The translations under genes and the position numbers were made by a program. A stretch of 64,000 bases of DNA from Acanthamoeba castellanii str. Neff (Eukaryota > Discosea > Longamoebia > Acanthamoebidae), in contig NW_004457586.1 in assembly GCF_000313135.1 (NCBI RefSeq), positions 789,696 through 853,695 on the forward strand, given 5' to 3'. The notes under the pieces are model-generated. The model had not been told where the DNA came from, searched no databases, and saw only the letters and a program-made list of their open reading frames with translations. The first letter of the stretch is position 1. Every line of letters starts with the position of its first letter. Shown in pieces: positions 22,001-33,700 of this stretch.

Positions 22001-23601
22001 GACGAGCACCTGCTGGTGGACGGGGCTGAGAGACTCCTTGAGGGGCACCCACCAGACGGGCGAGTTGCCGTGGTACTGGTGCACGCGCTCCTTGAAACGG
22101 AAGATGTTGATTCCGCTTTCCGCCACCTCCTTGAAGGCGTCCTGGAATCTGCAAACGACGTCGGCATCAGCAACCCGCACACCGCACGCACCGCACACAT
22201 CCGTTTGACACACGACACACACGACACACACGACACACACACGACACACCAGCGATGGCGACGAACCTGTTGAAGTTCTTGGTGAGTTCTACTATGTACA
22301 GTTCCGGCTCCTGCGTCCATCTGTTGGGCAGATAGACGGCAAGGCCGATGTGGCTGTAGGGCGTGTTGGTGATCAGCTGGCACGCAGCCGCAAGCACGCC
22401 TGCACACACGACACACACGACACACCACACATGCGCGAGTGAGTGACTGGCAACACGACGCTATTGTTGAGCAAGAGCCGCAGCCAGCCGCAATCGAGCG
22501 ATTAACGCACCAGTGCCCGAGTAGACGACGAGGTCGCCCGTCTTAATTTGACCGAGGTAGTCGGCGTAGTTGTAGGTGTGAGGCCCGGGACCGGGAGGAC
22601 GAGTTTCCTGTGAGGCGTGGAGTATGAGACCGCGTCTGCGTTCGTCGCACGCACAAGACACCACACACACACACACACACCAACCGCACACGCACACACA
22701 CGCGCACAAAGAGCCGTACCATGAGGAGTGAGTAGTAGACGCGGACGTCGACCTTGCCTTGCGGGTCATCACTCTCGCCGGCCTTTTTCTTCTTCTTGTC
22801 GCTCACCTGCAGCTCGTACTCGCCCGCCACCACCGTGTCTTGCTTCAGGTCGTCCACCTTGATCTCGTACGTGCCCCTGTGCGTGTGCGTAAGCAATCAT
22901 GACACGACACGCACACCACGACACGACGCACGACTAGAGGGGAAGCCACGTACGCCACTTTGCCGCTCTTGTCGGTGATGGTGAGCTCCAGGTTGCTGCT
23001 GTCTGGGACACTGGAACACAAGACACACGAGGCCGAATATTAATTGGAGGAAATTAATTCAAATAATAAATAATAAATATTTTTATCATTCAAAGATCAA
23101 AAAAAAAAACGTAAGAGGCCTGGGAGGCGTACGCGAAGAAGAACTGGGGCCAGCTGGACTCCTTGGAGATGAACTTCTCCCATTCCTTGGTCTTCTTCTT
23201 GGTGGCGAGCTTCTTGGTCACCTGGCACGTGTAGATCTCTTCCTTCACTCCCGGCAGCGAGGCCGAGACCACTAAAATCACGTCACCATCATCATCAAAA
23301 TCTCTCCATCTCTTCATCGAAGCAAATGGCAAATGTCGACGATGGGAGCGTAGAGATCACGTGAACTAGAACAGCAAGCAGAGATCAAATCTGTTTCAGA
23401 TCATCTCTTCCACTACTCCATTGTGAAATGGAAATCAAAAAAAGGGTCAAATCTAATAAAAGAAATAATGATAACCACACGAACAAGGCAGATGGCTCGG
23501 TGGGGGGGGGATACAGTACCGACACCGAGGAGCTTTTCAGGCTTCTCATCCCAGATGCCCTCCATGCTGTCCTCCTTCAACTTATTGCCCCTGTTCAACA
23601 T
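19068..23601 (-). CDS. Papain-like-fold / DEP / RhoGAP multidomain protein
   Basis: Eighteen exons join in phase to about 914 residues. The N-terminal ~150 residues look C2-like (LELTITDKSGK, GEYELQVSD). Next is a module with GDLVVYSGTG, TNTPYSHIGLAVYLP and YIVELTKN, which resembles the permuted NlpC/P60 or LRAT-like papain fold. The place where a nucleophilic Cys would sit (a CSEFVAxAL-type motif) reads FYSPAFVYKAL, so it may be inactive (inference). A Pro/Ala/Ser-rich linker follows, then a DEP domain (CFLGCDAVDWMLK, GRLYHLSRRMAFIDG) and a RhoGAP domain with the arginine finger in GIFRVP and LKLWLRDLSEALIP, KMDLNNLAMVFSPCFLRC. RhoGAP domains switch off Rho-family GTPases, and DEP domains often direct membrane binding. 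The intron at 20151-20222 has a GC donor. Confidence 0.8.
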
Positions 23602-23974
23602 CTTTGTAAAGAAGTGTGTGGGCGAGGCCTCTCTTTATGTGGGGGGCGTCTTCTTCTTGGTCGCCTCCTTCTTTCTGGCTGTGGTATTGTTCCTCCTCGC
23701 GTGTGGTCGCCGTGTGCGGGTGTGGGGCCAGACCAAGGGAACACAAGCCACCTCGAATTAATTTGTCTTTAAATTAACTGTCGACCAATCATTGTGAAAT
23801 GAGGATATTTGGCTTGGTGTTGCAACACTTGTTGGTACTTCATGGAAGAAGCATAGCATATGTTGATGTAATTACAGGATGTAGATTGCGCCACAATAGT
23901 GTAGTTAAGTATAGTATACGGAGGAGTCTCATTCAACAGAGGTTGGCTTGGCTTGGCTTGGCCTGGCCTGGCCT
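23602..23974. other. Spacer between two minus-strand genes
   Basis: About 370 bases. It contains the 5' flank of the RhoGAP gene and a short TTGGC-type repeat at about 23941-23972 next to the stop of the SAM gene. No gene seen. Confidence 0.4.
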
Positions 23975-26728
23975 CTACTGCTTGAGCTCGAGGATTTTGG
24001 CGAGGATGAGCTTGCGCGGGCCGATGGGGATGCCCATCTGCGTGAGGTCATCGGCCTCGAGCAGGAGGAAGGCGTCGTAGGTCACCTCCTCCTGGGCGAA
24101 CGCCGTCCCGTACTTCGCCAGGTTGAGCTCGGCCAACACCGCTCCGATCTGCTGGTCGATCTCCTGGTGGCCCACCGCTGCAGACACGAAAAACAAAAAT
24201 AAATAAATATATCAACAATCACAGAGAGATTAAAATAATGATAAAATAAAATGATAAAATGATAAAAAATAATAATAAATATACAATTCGCAACGCACCA
24301 ATGCGGTAGGAGGCGGACGGGGAAGAGATCAGGTTGGGCGACGAGGCGTGGGCTCGGAAGGAGGTCGACGTGTGCGCGTACGGGGAGCCTCCGCCCACCC
24401 GCGGCGACCGCGGCGACAGCGGCGCCTGCTGGTACCCTCCCCGCGGCGACAGGGAACCATCCTCGCTCGCGTCCTACCACCGATCACGACTCGTCAGGAC
24501 CACAGAGCTCGCTGGAATGCGTGTGCACGTGTGCGGTGCGTGTGCGTTCGTGCGTGTGCGGGGTCACCTGTCGGTAGGCGCCCATCGCGGCGGCGTCCAG
24601 GCTACGAAACTCGGCCGAACCGCGGCGCGAGGTGCTGCGAATGAAGACGTTCTCCTTCTGCTGGGCCTCGTACTTGGCGATCATCTGCAGTCGTTGTGGT
24701 TGCGATGAGACCGTGAGGTGAAGAAGACACGTCTCGTCACATCGAGATGGTGGTGTGGCGTAGCGTACCATTTGCTTGTAGGCGGAGATGGCGTCCGGCG
24801 TCGAGGGCAGCGAGGCGGCGACCATGTGCTGCCTGATGTCGGTCGAAGGCGAGATGAAGGAGAGGAAGTGAGCGGTTAGCATTCCGCACTGAGTAAAATG
24901 ATGGTGGTGGTGGTGAAGATGATGGTGCTGATGGAGATAAGCCATTATGCGCACCAATCGCTCTTGACCTCGATCGTGCGGGAGCTCTTGTCGTCCCGAC
25001 CGCGCTTGGAGAATTTCTTGACGCGCGACGTTATCGGCGACGAGCTCACCTCCGTGAAGTACGTCCGGTACGATGTCTTCTTGCCCCAGCTCTTGTTTTT
25101 CTGCGTTCCAGGTCAGACACGCACTACCGCACACGCACACGACGCACGACACGCACGACACGCACGCACCTTCTTGAGCTTGTCTCGCTCGCCGGTCTCG
25201 TGACGGCCCGACGTGGGGCTGGTGGGTACGTCCAACTCAGGCAGGGCCGGCTCGTCGCCCCGGAACGACTTGCCGCACATGCCGCAGAAGCGCTGGCTGC
25301 CGCCGTCGGTCGACGTGCCGCAGTCGGGACAGAAGTTGATCATCCCCGGCAGCTCCTGGCCGTCGCCACCACCCCCGCTCCCGCCATTGGCCGCCGCCGC
25401 GGCCAGCATCTGCTCGATCGCGCCCGCGCCGATCTGCATCGACTGTCGGCCGCCCTGCGCCCAGGTCTGACGCTTGATCTGCGACAGCCGGAGCGAAGCG
25501 TTGGACGACGGGTGGCCGCAGTTGTCGCAGAAGTTGTAGGTCGGGTACTCGTAGGTGTGGCCGCAGTGGCCGCACATCACCATCCGCTTGGACTCCTCCT
25601 CGATGCTCTTCGGGCGCTTGTCGTGCTCCTCCTCAAGCCGCAGCTGCTCCAGGCGCGCATTGTCGGCCTGCTGCTGCTCGTCCTGCTGGGCCTGCACGCT
25701 CTGCTGCAGCTGCATCAACATGGCCGTGATCGAACCGGGCGCTGCGGCGGCGGCAGCGTTGGAAGTGGTCGACGGCTCGTCGGCGGGTGCGCCGTAGGCC
25801 TCGCCGCACATGGGGCACTCCCGCAGCGTGGGGTACTCGTAGGGGTGATCGCACAGCGAGCACTCCACCTGCCGCGGACCCTCCTCGTTCAGGGACTGGG
25901 CCTGGCCGCTCGCGGCTGCGTCGTCCGCCGGCGCGCCGTAGGCCTCGCCGCACATCGGGCACGCCGTGTTGATCGGGTAGACGAACACCTGGTCGCAGAG
26001 CGAGCACGTCACCTCCTCCTGCGGCTGCTCCACCACCGCCACCACCTGCTGCTGCTGAGGCTCGGCGTCGACGGCGTGGTCGGGCTGCGAGCCGGCGTCG
26101 GGCACGGCGTCGACGACCTCGTCAGCGGTGGGAGCGGCGGGAGGCGGCGGCAGGTTCTTCCACCCCGACGGCTTCCCGGCTGCTCGGCTCGCGCCACCGC
26201 CGCCTCCGCCGCCGCTGTTAATGAGCTGACTTCGCACCGACGTGGGTCCACCGCCTGCGCGGTACGACGTCACGGGGTTCGTCGTTGTCGTTGGCGTTGG
26301 CGTCTTTGAAGATGGCAAAGATGGAGAGGGAGAGGAGTGAGAGGGAGTGGGAGATGGGGAAGTGGGCCGCGTAGAGGTCGACGACTCGAACTTGGCCGTG
26401 AGGGAGCTAATCTTGGACGGGGTCGAGTTCAGGCCGGCCCCGCTACTCGGGTACGTGTAGGCCGGGTAGGTGGTCGCCGCAGTTGATGGACTCGTCGAGC
26501 TGCCGGTGGTAGTCGTGGTGTTGGATGGCGCCCCGGTCGGGCCTCGTCGACTCCAGGCGGTGGGCGCCGCGGTCCACGTGTTGCCCTTTGCCCCTGCTGC
26601 GAGGGGGGCGTAGGGAGTGGACCCCGCCCCCTGGCGTTGCCGCCCCCGCGGTGGCTGAGCGTGGGCGAGCCTGGGCCGGGCGAGTTAGGCCGCTTGCTGA
26701 GGCCACCATAGGGACTTGTGGTTGCCAT
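23975..26728 (-). CDS. Zinc-ribbon repeat protein with C-terminal SAM domain
   Basis: Six exons encode about 754 residues. After a Ser/Thr/Pro-rich N terminus there are four CxxC-CxxC zinc ribbons: two near-identical ones (CSLCD...CPMCGEAYGAPAD), then CGHCGHTYEYPTYNFCDNCG, then CPDCG...CGMCGKSF. Gln-rich and basic linkers follow, then a SAM domain at the C terminus (LAELNLAKYGTAFAQEEV, LLLEADDLTQMGIPIG). SAM domains usually oligomerise or bind RNA; the ribbons may bind ligands or mediate assembly. I do not know a named orthologue. Near 26627-26631 a run of five C must gain one base to join the start ATG to the main frame. That part is low-complexity, so this correction is less certain than the others. 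Confidence 0.7.
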
Positions 26729-27044
26729 CTCTTTCTATGTTTTGTACAATATTTTTTACAATCTTTGATCTAGCTTGGTGGGAGGGTTGTCTTCACTCTT
26801 TTCTTCTGCCTGGGAACTGCGTTGTGGATGTGGTCGACTGTGCTGGTCTCCGTCGGACGGAGCAACCAACAACAAAAAGAACGAAAACGAAAACGAAACA
26901 GAACCCGAAAGAACGAAGTAAATAAAAAGAAATTGAAAGAAAAGGAAGAAGTCCTGATTTTTCCAAGGGCCACAATAACTTGGGGAAAAAGCGTGAATAA
27001 AGTATTTCTTCTGACGGATCGAATTGAATAGAATCGATACCGAG
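26729..27044. other. Divergent promoter region (SAM gene / SF3B2)
   Basis: 316 bases between opposite start codons. An A-rich stretch lies at about 26860-26950 on the plus strand. No gene seen. Confidence 0.35.
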
Positions 27045-28847
27045 ATGACAACACTCGCCCCCGCTGATGGGCTAGGTGTGAATGGAAAGGAGAACGTCAG
27101 CGCCTTGCCACTGCCCGCAGAGAAGAACGGGAAGAAGAGGAAGAGGACCGTGAAGAAAAAGAAGAAGAAGAAGACCAAGCAGCCTCGCCTGGTGCCCGTA
27201 AAATTTGAAGAGCCTGACGATGCGAAGACGAACGACTCGATGGAGGAAGGGGATGTCGAGTACGTTTCGTACGCGCCTCAGGATGCCGAAGACATGGCCG
27301 CCTTCGCCGCGTTCTCGAACATCTTTGCCAAATTTGCAGCCCCCGAGGAGCTCTGCATGAGCAAGGAGGAACGCGAACAGCTCGAGAAGCAGAAGAAGGA
27401 AGAGGAGGAGGAAGCCGAGAAGAAGCGACTTAAGAAGGAGGCTGGCGGCGGCAGCGACGATGAGGATGATGCCATCAAGGCCGAGAATGACGAGGACCCC
27501 GAATCGACGATCTCGAAGAGGGAGAGGAAGAAGCAGAAGCGGCTGTCGGTGGCCGTGCTCAAGCAGCTCGTCACGCGGCCCGAGGTGGTGGAGGTGTGGG
27601 ACGTCACGGCGAGCGATCCCGCGCTACTCGTTACGCTCAAATCGTATCGAAACTCGGTGCCCGTGCCGCGACACTGGTGCCAGAAGCGAAAGTACCTCCA
27701 GGGCAAGCGAGGCATCGCCAAGCCGCCATTCGAGCTTCCCGAATTCATCGCCGCGACGGGCATCTCGCGCATTCGGCAGGCCCTCCAGGAGGAAGACGAT
27801 AAGAAGAAGCTCAAGCAGAAGCAGCGCGAGCGCATGCAGCCCAAGATGGGCAAGCTCGACATCGACTACCAGGTCCTACACGACGCCTTCTTCCGCCACC
27901 AGACCAAGCCCAAGCTCACCCAGCACGGCGACACCTACTACGAGGGCAAGGAGTTCGAGGTGCGGCTCAAGGAGAAGCGGCCCGGCATGCTCTCCCAGGA
28001 CCTCAAGGAGGCCCTCGGCATGCCCGACGGCGCCCCGCCGCCCTGGCTCATCAACATGCAGCGCTACGGCCCGCCGCCCTCCTACCCCAATCTCAAGGTC
28101 CCCGGCCTCAACGCGCCCATCCCCGCCGGCGCCTCGTTCGGCTACCACCCCGGCGGCTGGGGCAAGCCGCCCGTCGATCGCGAGGGCAAGCCCCTGTATG
28201 GCGACGTGTTCGGCCTCGTGGGCGGCATGTCCGGCGAGTCGGCGGCCCCGATCGACCGCAAGCACTGGGGCGAGCTCGAGGAAGAGGAGTACGAGAGCGA
28301 GGAGGAGGAAGAGTCGGAGGAGGAGGGCGAAGGCGAAGAGGAGGAAGAGGAGGGCGAGGAGGCCGCCGCGCCCGCCGCGCCTCTGCCCGGCGTGCCCGAC
28401 CACGGCGGCCTCGTCACACCGACCGGCATCGCCACGCCCGACCACCTCGTGCTCAGGAAGAAGGACGTCGGCGGGCAGCCCGAGGAGGCGCGTCCGCTCT
28501 TCCAGGTGCTGCAGCAGCGCGAGACCAAGGTCGGCAACGCCGCGTTCGGCTCGGCGCACACGTACGTGATCGGCAGCGAAGACAAGGCCGCGGCTGGCAA
28601 GCCGGCCAAGGGCGAGGCCGTCAACCTGATCAAGAGCCAGAAGACGAAGGAGGTGGCCATCACGCTCAACCCGGCCGAGCTCGAGAACCTCACCGACGAC
28701 ATGCTCAAGGAGAAGTACGAGGCCACGGTCAAGGCCGCCGGCCAGCCCGAGCGGGAGGACATGAGCGACCTCCTGGCCGAACACACCAAGAAGAAGGCCA
28801 AGAAGGACGCCAAGGACAAGAAGAAGTACAAGGAGTTCAAGTTCTAG
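27045..28847 (+). CDS. SF3B2: Splicing factor 3b subunit 2
   Basis: A single intronless ORF of 600 residues, unusual among its intron-rich neighbours. Diagnostic SF3B2/SAP145 blocks are RNSVPVPRHWCQKRKYLQGK, KPPFELPEFIAATGI, YYEGKEFEVRLKEKRPG, ALGMPDGAPPPWLINMQRYG and LKVPGLNAPIPAGASFGYHP, then WGKPPVDREGKPLYGDVFG. Acidic and Lys-rich segments flank the core (EEEE runs at about residues 410-445, a KKKYKEFKF end). SF3B2 is part of the SF3b complex of U2 snRNP and helps hold U2 at the branch site (family knowledge). The start at 27045 was preferred over an upstream in-frame TTG at 27024. The human protein is longer at its N terminus (SAP domain), which is not seen here. Confidence 0.95.
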   Translation: MTTLAPADGLGVNGKENVSALPLPAEKNGKKRKRTVKKKKKKKTKQPRLVPVKFEEPDDAKTNDSMEEGDVEYVSYAPQDAEDMAAFAAFSNIFAKFAAPEELCMSKEEREQLEKQKKEEEEEAEKKRLKKEAGGGSDDEDDAIKAENDEDPESTISKRERKKQKRLSVAVLKQLVTRPEVVEVWDVTASDPALLVTLKSYRNSVPVPRHWCQKRKYLQGKRGIAKPPFELPEFIAATGISRIRQALQEEDDKKKLKQKQRERMQPKMGKLDIDYQVLHDAFFRHQTKPKLTQHGDTYYEGKEFEVRLKEKRPGMLSQDLKEALGMPDGAPPPWLINMQRYGPPPSYPNLKVPGLNAPIPAGASFGYHPGGWGKPPVDREGKPLYGDVFGLVGGMSGESAAPIDRKHWGELEEEEYESEEEEESEEEGEGEEEEEEGEEAAAPAAPLPGVPDHGGLVTPTGIATPDHLVLRKKDVGGQPEEARPLFQVLQQRETKVGNAAFGSAHTYVIGSEDKAAAGKPAKGEAVNLIKSQKTKEVAITLNPAELENLTDDMLKEKYEATVKAAGQPEREDMSDLLAEHTKKKAKKDAKDKKKYKEFKF

Positions 28848-28911
28848 ACGGCGACGACCACCACCGCTTCGACGATGATGTTCGATCAAGCACACGCAAG
28901 AAGATGATGAT

Positions 28912-29026
28912 NNNNNNNNNNNNNNNNNNNNNNNNNNNNNNNNNNNNNNNNNNNNNNNNNNNNNNNNNNNNNNNNNNNNNNNNNNNNNNNNNNNNNNNNN
29001 NNNNNNNNNNNNNNNNNNNNNNNNNN
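28912..29026. other. Assembly gap (115 N)
   Basis: A run of N in the tail-to-tail spacer between SF3B2 and the YIPF3-like gene. The flanks are ATGATG- and TCATC-rich, so the gap probably covers a simple repeat. Confidence 0.95.
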
Positions 29027-29096
29027 CTCCATTCATCATCATCGCCTTCGTCTTTTTCTTCTTCTACTTTTGTCCATCACCTTCATCTCGTCGAGT

Positions 29097-30062
29097 TCAG
29101 AAGGCGGCGGCAGCGGCGTCGTAGAGGGAGGCGTAGAAGAAGCGGATGTAGAGGAGGAAGAGGAAGTGGATCGCGCCCACGCAGCCGGCCGTGATGGCGG
29201 CCTTGCTCTGGTTGCGCTGGCGCAGGTCGGCCCAGAAGACGCAGGCCAGCGTCGCGGCCGACATGCCGCCGGCGACGAGGAGCGCGACGGTGGAGAGGAC
29301 GGGCGAGATGGGGTGGAGCAAGTAGTGGACGACGAGGCCGAGGCAGTACCCGCCCAGGCCGTAGCCCGACAGCGAGAGGGCTTCGAGCAGGGAGAGCGGC
29401 ATGCCGCAGAGGTAGGCCGCGAAGCGCATCCCGAGCGAACCCATCACCCAGTACCTACGTGCAGATCGAGATTGTGAGGAGGGGCAGATGAGATAAAAGA
29501 TGAATTGAAATTAATGAATGAATTGGGAAAGGAGGGCCAAGTGGAAGAAGGAGAGGGTTAGGGATGGGGACGCGTACGAAAAGCAGAGGCCGAAAGCTGA
29601 ACCCATGAGGGTGCCCTCTTCCACTGTCTTGTGGCTGAGCTTCATCCCGAGAAGCAGGATGGCCACAAGTGTGAAGACCAACATGGTGGGGCCATAGAGA
29701 TCGGGTGCGCCCGATGTGAGGAGCTCGCTGGACTGCCTTGGGACGAATGACAGTTTGATCCGCCGCAGGACCGTCGATAGCTCGACATCGAAGTAGGGCT
29801 TGATGAGTTCGAGGTTGGCGTAGAGGTTCATGTACCCCCCAGCCTGAGTCTGTGCCTGCTGGAACATACGACCAGCCACCTCGTACACGATCTTGTCCTG
29901 CAACCCTTCGAATGCATTGGGCTGTGCTGACGATGTCGAAGATGATGAAGCCCTGGCGCCTCTCGCCCCAGACCCTCGTTCGTGAAGCCCACTGTTTCCA
30001 TCAATATCTATGGCCACATCGCCGCCAGCCGAGCCATCGAACCAGGCCTCCTCCTTCATCAT
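29097..30062 (-). CDS. YIPF3: Yip1-domain Golgi membrane protein, YIPF3-like
   Basis: Two exons (30062-29578, 29454-29097) give 280 residues. A soluble, partly Ser-rich N terminus of about 115 residues leads into the Yip1 domain: DLYGPTMLVFTLVAILLLGM, EEGTLMGSAFGLCFSYWVMG, LGGYCLGLVVHYLL, and further TM segments ending in FLFLLYIRFFYASLY. The phrase DLYGP-VFTLVAILL-GMK and EEGTLMG-AFG-CF-YW is characteristic of the YIPF3/YIPF4 branch. These proteins cycle at the ER-Golgi interface and help maintain the Golgi (family knowledge). It is divergent from the WD40 gene by 186 bases. Confidence 0.8.
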
Positions 30063-30248
30063 TCTTCCAATCGTAAAAGGACAGATTTTGTGTACAAATT
30101 ATAAATTGTAAATCTTGACAAAGAGAAAAAAAGCAATAAAACTAAATAAAATAAAATGAAATAAAATGAAACTCTTTGTATTTATTTTAAGTCGTGTGCT
30201 CATCCACAGGCACATCTGAAGATACTGCTCCGTCTTCAAGCTGCAACA

Positions 30249-33200
30249 ATGGTTCGAACCTATGTTTTGCTTTTATGAATCAAATTTGTTCTGTTTTTTT
30301 TTTGTTTTGCGCATCTCCCAACTGCCCATCTCCCAAATTCACCCAAGATCATCCCATCGGCCCATTTTGTGTGCCCAAGGCTTACTTCTGCCAATTTCTT
30401 GTGGTGGGTTTGCACCGGGGGGGGGGGAAACAGGAGAGCAAGCCGTTGGCAAACAGTGGCGGGGGCAGCGGCGAGCTGCGCAACAAGGAGGTGCTGCAGA
30501 GCGTGAGCAAGCGGCTGGCCAACTGCGAGCACGTCGGCCTCCAGAAGAAGCGCATCCTCCGCGAGGACGAAATATTCGACCCCACCGACCCCAAGATACG
30601 CGAGGTGCACATCGTGTCGTGTCGTGTCGTGTCGTGTCGTTGGTCGTGCCGTGTCGTGTCGTGCCGTGTCGTGTGTCCCAGTGCTCTCACCACGCACCAC
30701 TGTCGTCCATCGCGTCCAGGACATCATCAGCATGATCGTGCAGTATCTGCAGGACAGCGGGTACACGTCGTCGGCGATGACGACCCAGGACGAGGCCAAC
30801 GTGAAGATCTACGAAGAGCTCGAGCAGCGCGTACAGCTCAAGGCCATGCGCAAGGCCATCCTCGGTATACCTCGTCTTTCTTCCGCCTCTTCTGATCATC
30901 ATCATCATCTTCATCATCATCTTCTTCTTCATGATGTGCTCACACACACTTGGACAGAGGGGGATTGGAATGAGGTGGAGAAGCTGCTCACCAAGAACAT
31001 GTTCAAAAACCAAAAGGCGTTCATGTACGCGGTCTACAAGCAACAGTATCTCGAGCTGCTGGAAAAGCAGGAGTACCAGCGAGTACCGACGACCACCTCT
31101 TCACACCCACCACCGCACACGCACACGCACACGCACACGCACACGCACACGCACCACCGCACACGCACCACCGCACACGCACCACCGCACACGCACACGC
31201 ACCACCGCACACGCACCACCGCACACGCACCACCGCACGCACACGCACCACCGCACGCATTAATTTGCTCTCCGACGATGCGTGCGGCGACAGGCCTTTA
31301 CACACTTGACCAAGCGACTGAAGCCGCTGGAGCGATACGCCGGCAGCCCCGAGGAGTTCAAGGACCTGTGCTTCCTGCTGACCTGCAAGAACATCCAGGA
31401 CGCCCCCTCCTTCAAGAACTGGGACGGCGCCAAGGGCAACTCCAGGTGCGCTGCGCACTTCCCCCCTCCACCCGTGCAAGCCACGGCCTGGCTTTCTTCG
31501 TTCTTCTTCGTTCTTCTTCATGTGCAAGCTCGATTAACGCTCGGGCTGCTCGTTCTCAGGGAGCACGTGGTGGAGCAGTTCGAGGCCATGTTCCATTTGG
31601 AAATCCGCCGTTTGGGCCAGGTACGCGACTCGCCCGCACACAGTGCGCAGCACCACACACACCACACACACACCGACCACCCGTGCCACGATGAGGTGAG
31701 CTACTCAACGATGGCGACGACGACAACTACTACTAGGGAGGGCACACCGTGGATTTGCCACCCAACCGCATGCTGCACTTGCTACGCCAGGCCGTGGCCT
31801 ATCAGATGGAGTTTACGCGCTACCACCCTAAGGTCGCGCCCAAGATCAACACGTACGTGCAACTCCCCCATTCTTGCACACTCCCGCACACACACACACC
31901 ACCGCACGCACAACACCGCACACGGACACACGCACTACCGCACACGACGGCTGGCCTGACTCTTTTAATAATGCCGCATCGCAGGCTCTTGGAGGACTAC
32001 AGCCCGTTCCTGCTGCCCAACGCGCTGAAGAACACCCTCACCGGCCACGCGGCCAATGTCAAGTGCGTCGAGTTCGTGGGCGAGGAGGGCTTGACCCTCG
32101 CCTCCGGCTCCAGGTTCGGTCCACCTCCACTTCTCATTTTTCTTATTTTTCTTATTTTTCTGTTATTATTATTATCCTTTGTTGTTATTTTTCTAAAAGA
32201 AAATGGGAGCAGTGATGGCACGATCAAAATCTGGGAGGCGGAGACGGGGTCATGTCTGCACACCCTCCACGGTCACACCTCCCGCGTGTGGGACGTCTCC
32301 TCGGCTCCCTCCGGCCTGTTCCTGGCCTCCGCGTCGGGTGACGCCACCGCCATGGTACCCTCTCCTGCCTTCGACACACACGACACACACGACACACACG
32401 ACACACACACGACACACACACATACGCACACGCACACAATCGACGCTCGTGCTGTTATCAACGTTGTGTGCGTGCGCGCTGGCAGTTGTGGGATCTCGGT
32501 CGGCAAGCCGTGGTCAGCACCAAGACGTTTAAGGGTCACGAAGGAGACGTGTACACCGTTCACTTCCACCCGGGCGAGGTACGCGTGTCGTGTGTCGTGT
32601 GTCGTGTGTCGTGTGTCGTGTGTCGTGTGTCGCGTGTCGCGTGTCGCGTGTCGCGTGTCGTGTATTGACCGTTTCTCTTCGCGAAGAACCACATCGCGAC
32701 GGGCGGCTACGACAGGGCGGTCAACCTGTGGGACGTGCGCACGGGCCAGCTGATGAAGAAGTTCAGCGGCCACAGCGCGTCGGTATCGCACGTCATCTTC
32801 AACCCCTACGGCAACCTCATCATCTCCGGCTCCAAGGACAACACCGTCAAGTTCTGGGACATCACCTCCGGCCTCTGCATCAAAACCTACAGCACCTACC
32901 TCGGGTCCGTGTTCCACTCGCGCCATGTGCGTGTCGTGTGCGTGTCGTGTTGTGTCGTGTGTCATGACGCTCACGTGGGCTTGGCAGAGAGGTGACGTCG
33001 GTCGCGATGAGCCACAACGGGTCGCTGCTGCTGACTTCGTCCAAGGACAACTCCAACCGCCTGTGGGACGTGCGCACGGTACCGCCGCTCTTCCACCACC
33101 ACCACCGCACGCACACACGCGCTCGCTCGGCCGAGTTCCTCAGTTTCTTGACTACCGCGTGTCGGTTGGTTGGCGGCTGCAGGCGCGACCCATCAGGAGG

Positions 33201-33700
33201 TTCAAGGGCCACCAGAACACGTCCAAGAATTTCCTTCGCGCCTCCTTCGGCCCCAACGAGTCCCTCATCGTCGGCGCGTCTGAGGTGCGTTTTCTGTTCT
33301 TTTCGCCGGTGCACCTTCGCTCTCTGCTCACGCGCGTGTCGTGTCGTTGGTCGTGTCGTTGGTCGTGTCGTTGGTCGTGTCGTGTCGTTGGTCGTGTCGT
33401 GTCGTGTCGTGTCGTGCTGCAGGATGAGATGATCTACATATGGGACATCATGACAGGCGATCTCCTGCAGACGCTCAAGGGCCACACGGGCACTGTCTAC
33501 ACGACCACCTGGAATCCCCACCAGTCCCTCCTCGCCAGGTACCTCGTGAGCGATGATGCCGCCTGCAGGCGTTCCCTGCGTTCCGCTGACTTGTGTGCGT
33601 GTGTGTCTCTGTCTGTGTCTGGTACCACAGCTGTGGTGACGATGGAACGGTGAAGACGTGGTGGTACGACGAAAGCGTGTCACTCTTTGGCGAGGACTAG
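30249..33700 (+). CDS. LisH-CTLH-WD40 repeat protein
   Basis: About 15 exons in continuous phase. After a short basic N terminus comes a LisH motif (ISMIVQYLQDSGYTSSAM), then a CTLH-like helical region (EGDWNEVEKLL, QQYLELLEKQEYQRAFTHL, FKDLCFLLTCKNIQDAPSF), and seven or eight WD40 repeats with clear GH...WD pairs (LTGHAANVK, GTIKIWEAETG, LHGHTSRVWDV, FKGHEGDVYTV, FSGHSASVSHV, KDNTVKFWDI, KDNSNRLWDV, GHTGTVYTTTW). It ends VSLFGED. LisH/CTLH proteins dimerise and often act as E3-ligase or chromatin adaptors (family knowledge). I cannot assign a specific orthologue. The first exon (five codons, MVRTY) is weakly supported. All later exons are firm. Confidence 0.8.
30611..30675. repeat. GTGTC-type pentamer repeat in intron
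   Basis: Tandem and near-tandem GTGTC units inside intron 2 of the WD40 gene. Confidence 0.85.
31106..31256. repeat. CACACG / CACCGCACACG repeat in intron
   Basis: About 150 bases of repeating CACACG and CACCGCACACG units in intron 4 of the WD40 gene. Confidence 0.9.
32583..32661. repeat. CGTGTGT heptamer array in intron
   Basis: About 11 copies of a seven-base unit, drifting from CGTGTGT to CGCGTGT, in an intron of the WD40 gene. Confidence 0.9.

Noticed and set aside
23423..23772. Plus-strand open frames with a hydrophobic stretch (LVASFFLAVVLFLLAC)
   Set aside because: Lies over the first exon and upstream flank of the RhoGAP gene on the other strand. No splice or domain support.
25200..26309. 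369-codon open frame on the plus strand
   Set aside because: Antisense shadow of the zinc-ribbon exon. It has no domain sense and is Arg/Leu/Ala-rich, as expected from GC-rich opposite-strand reading.
27876..29042. 388-codon minus-strand open frame crossing the N gap
   Set aside because: Antisense to SF3B2. It is Leu/Gly/Arg low-complexity and passes through the gap.
30250..30262. GGTTCGAACC, a possible tRNA B box
   Set aside because: No A box, acceptor stem or cloverleaf can be drawn upstream. It lies at the start codon of the WD40 gene.
32583..32661. Regular short repeats that could be taken for a CRISPR array
   Set aside because: Seven-base tandem units without spacers, inside a eukaryotic intron.
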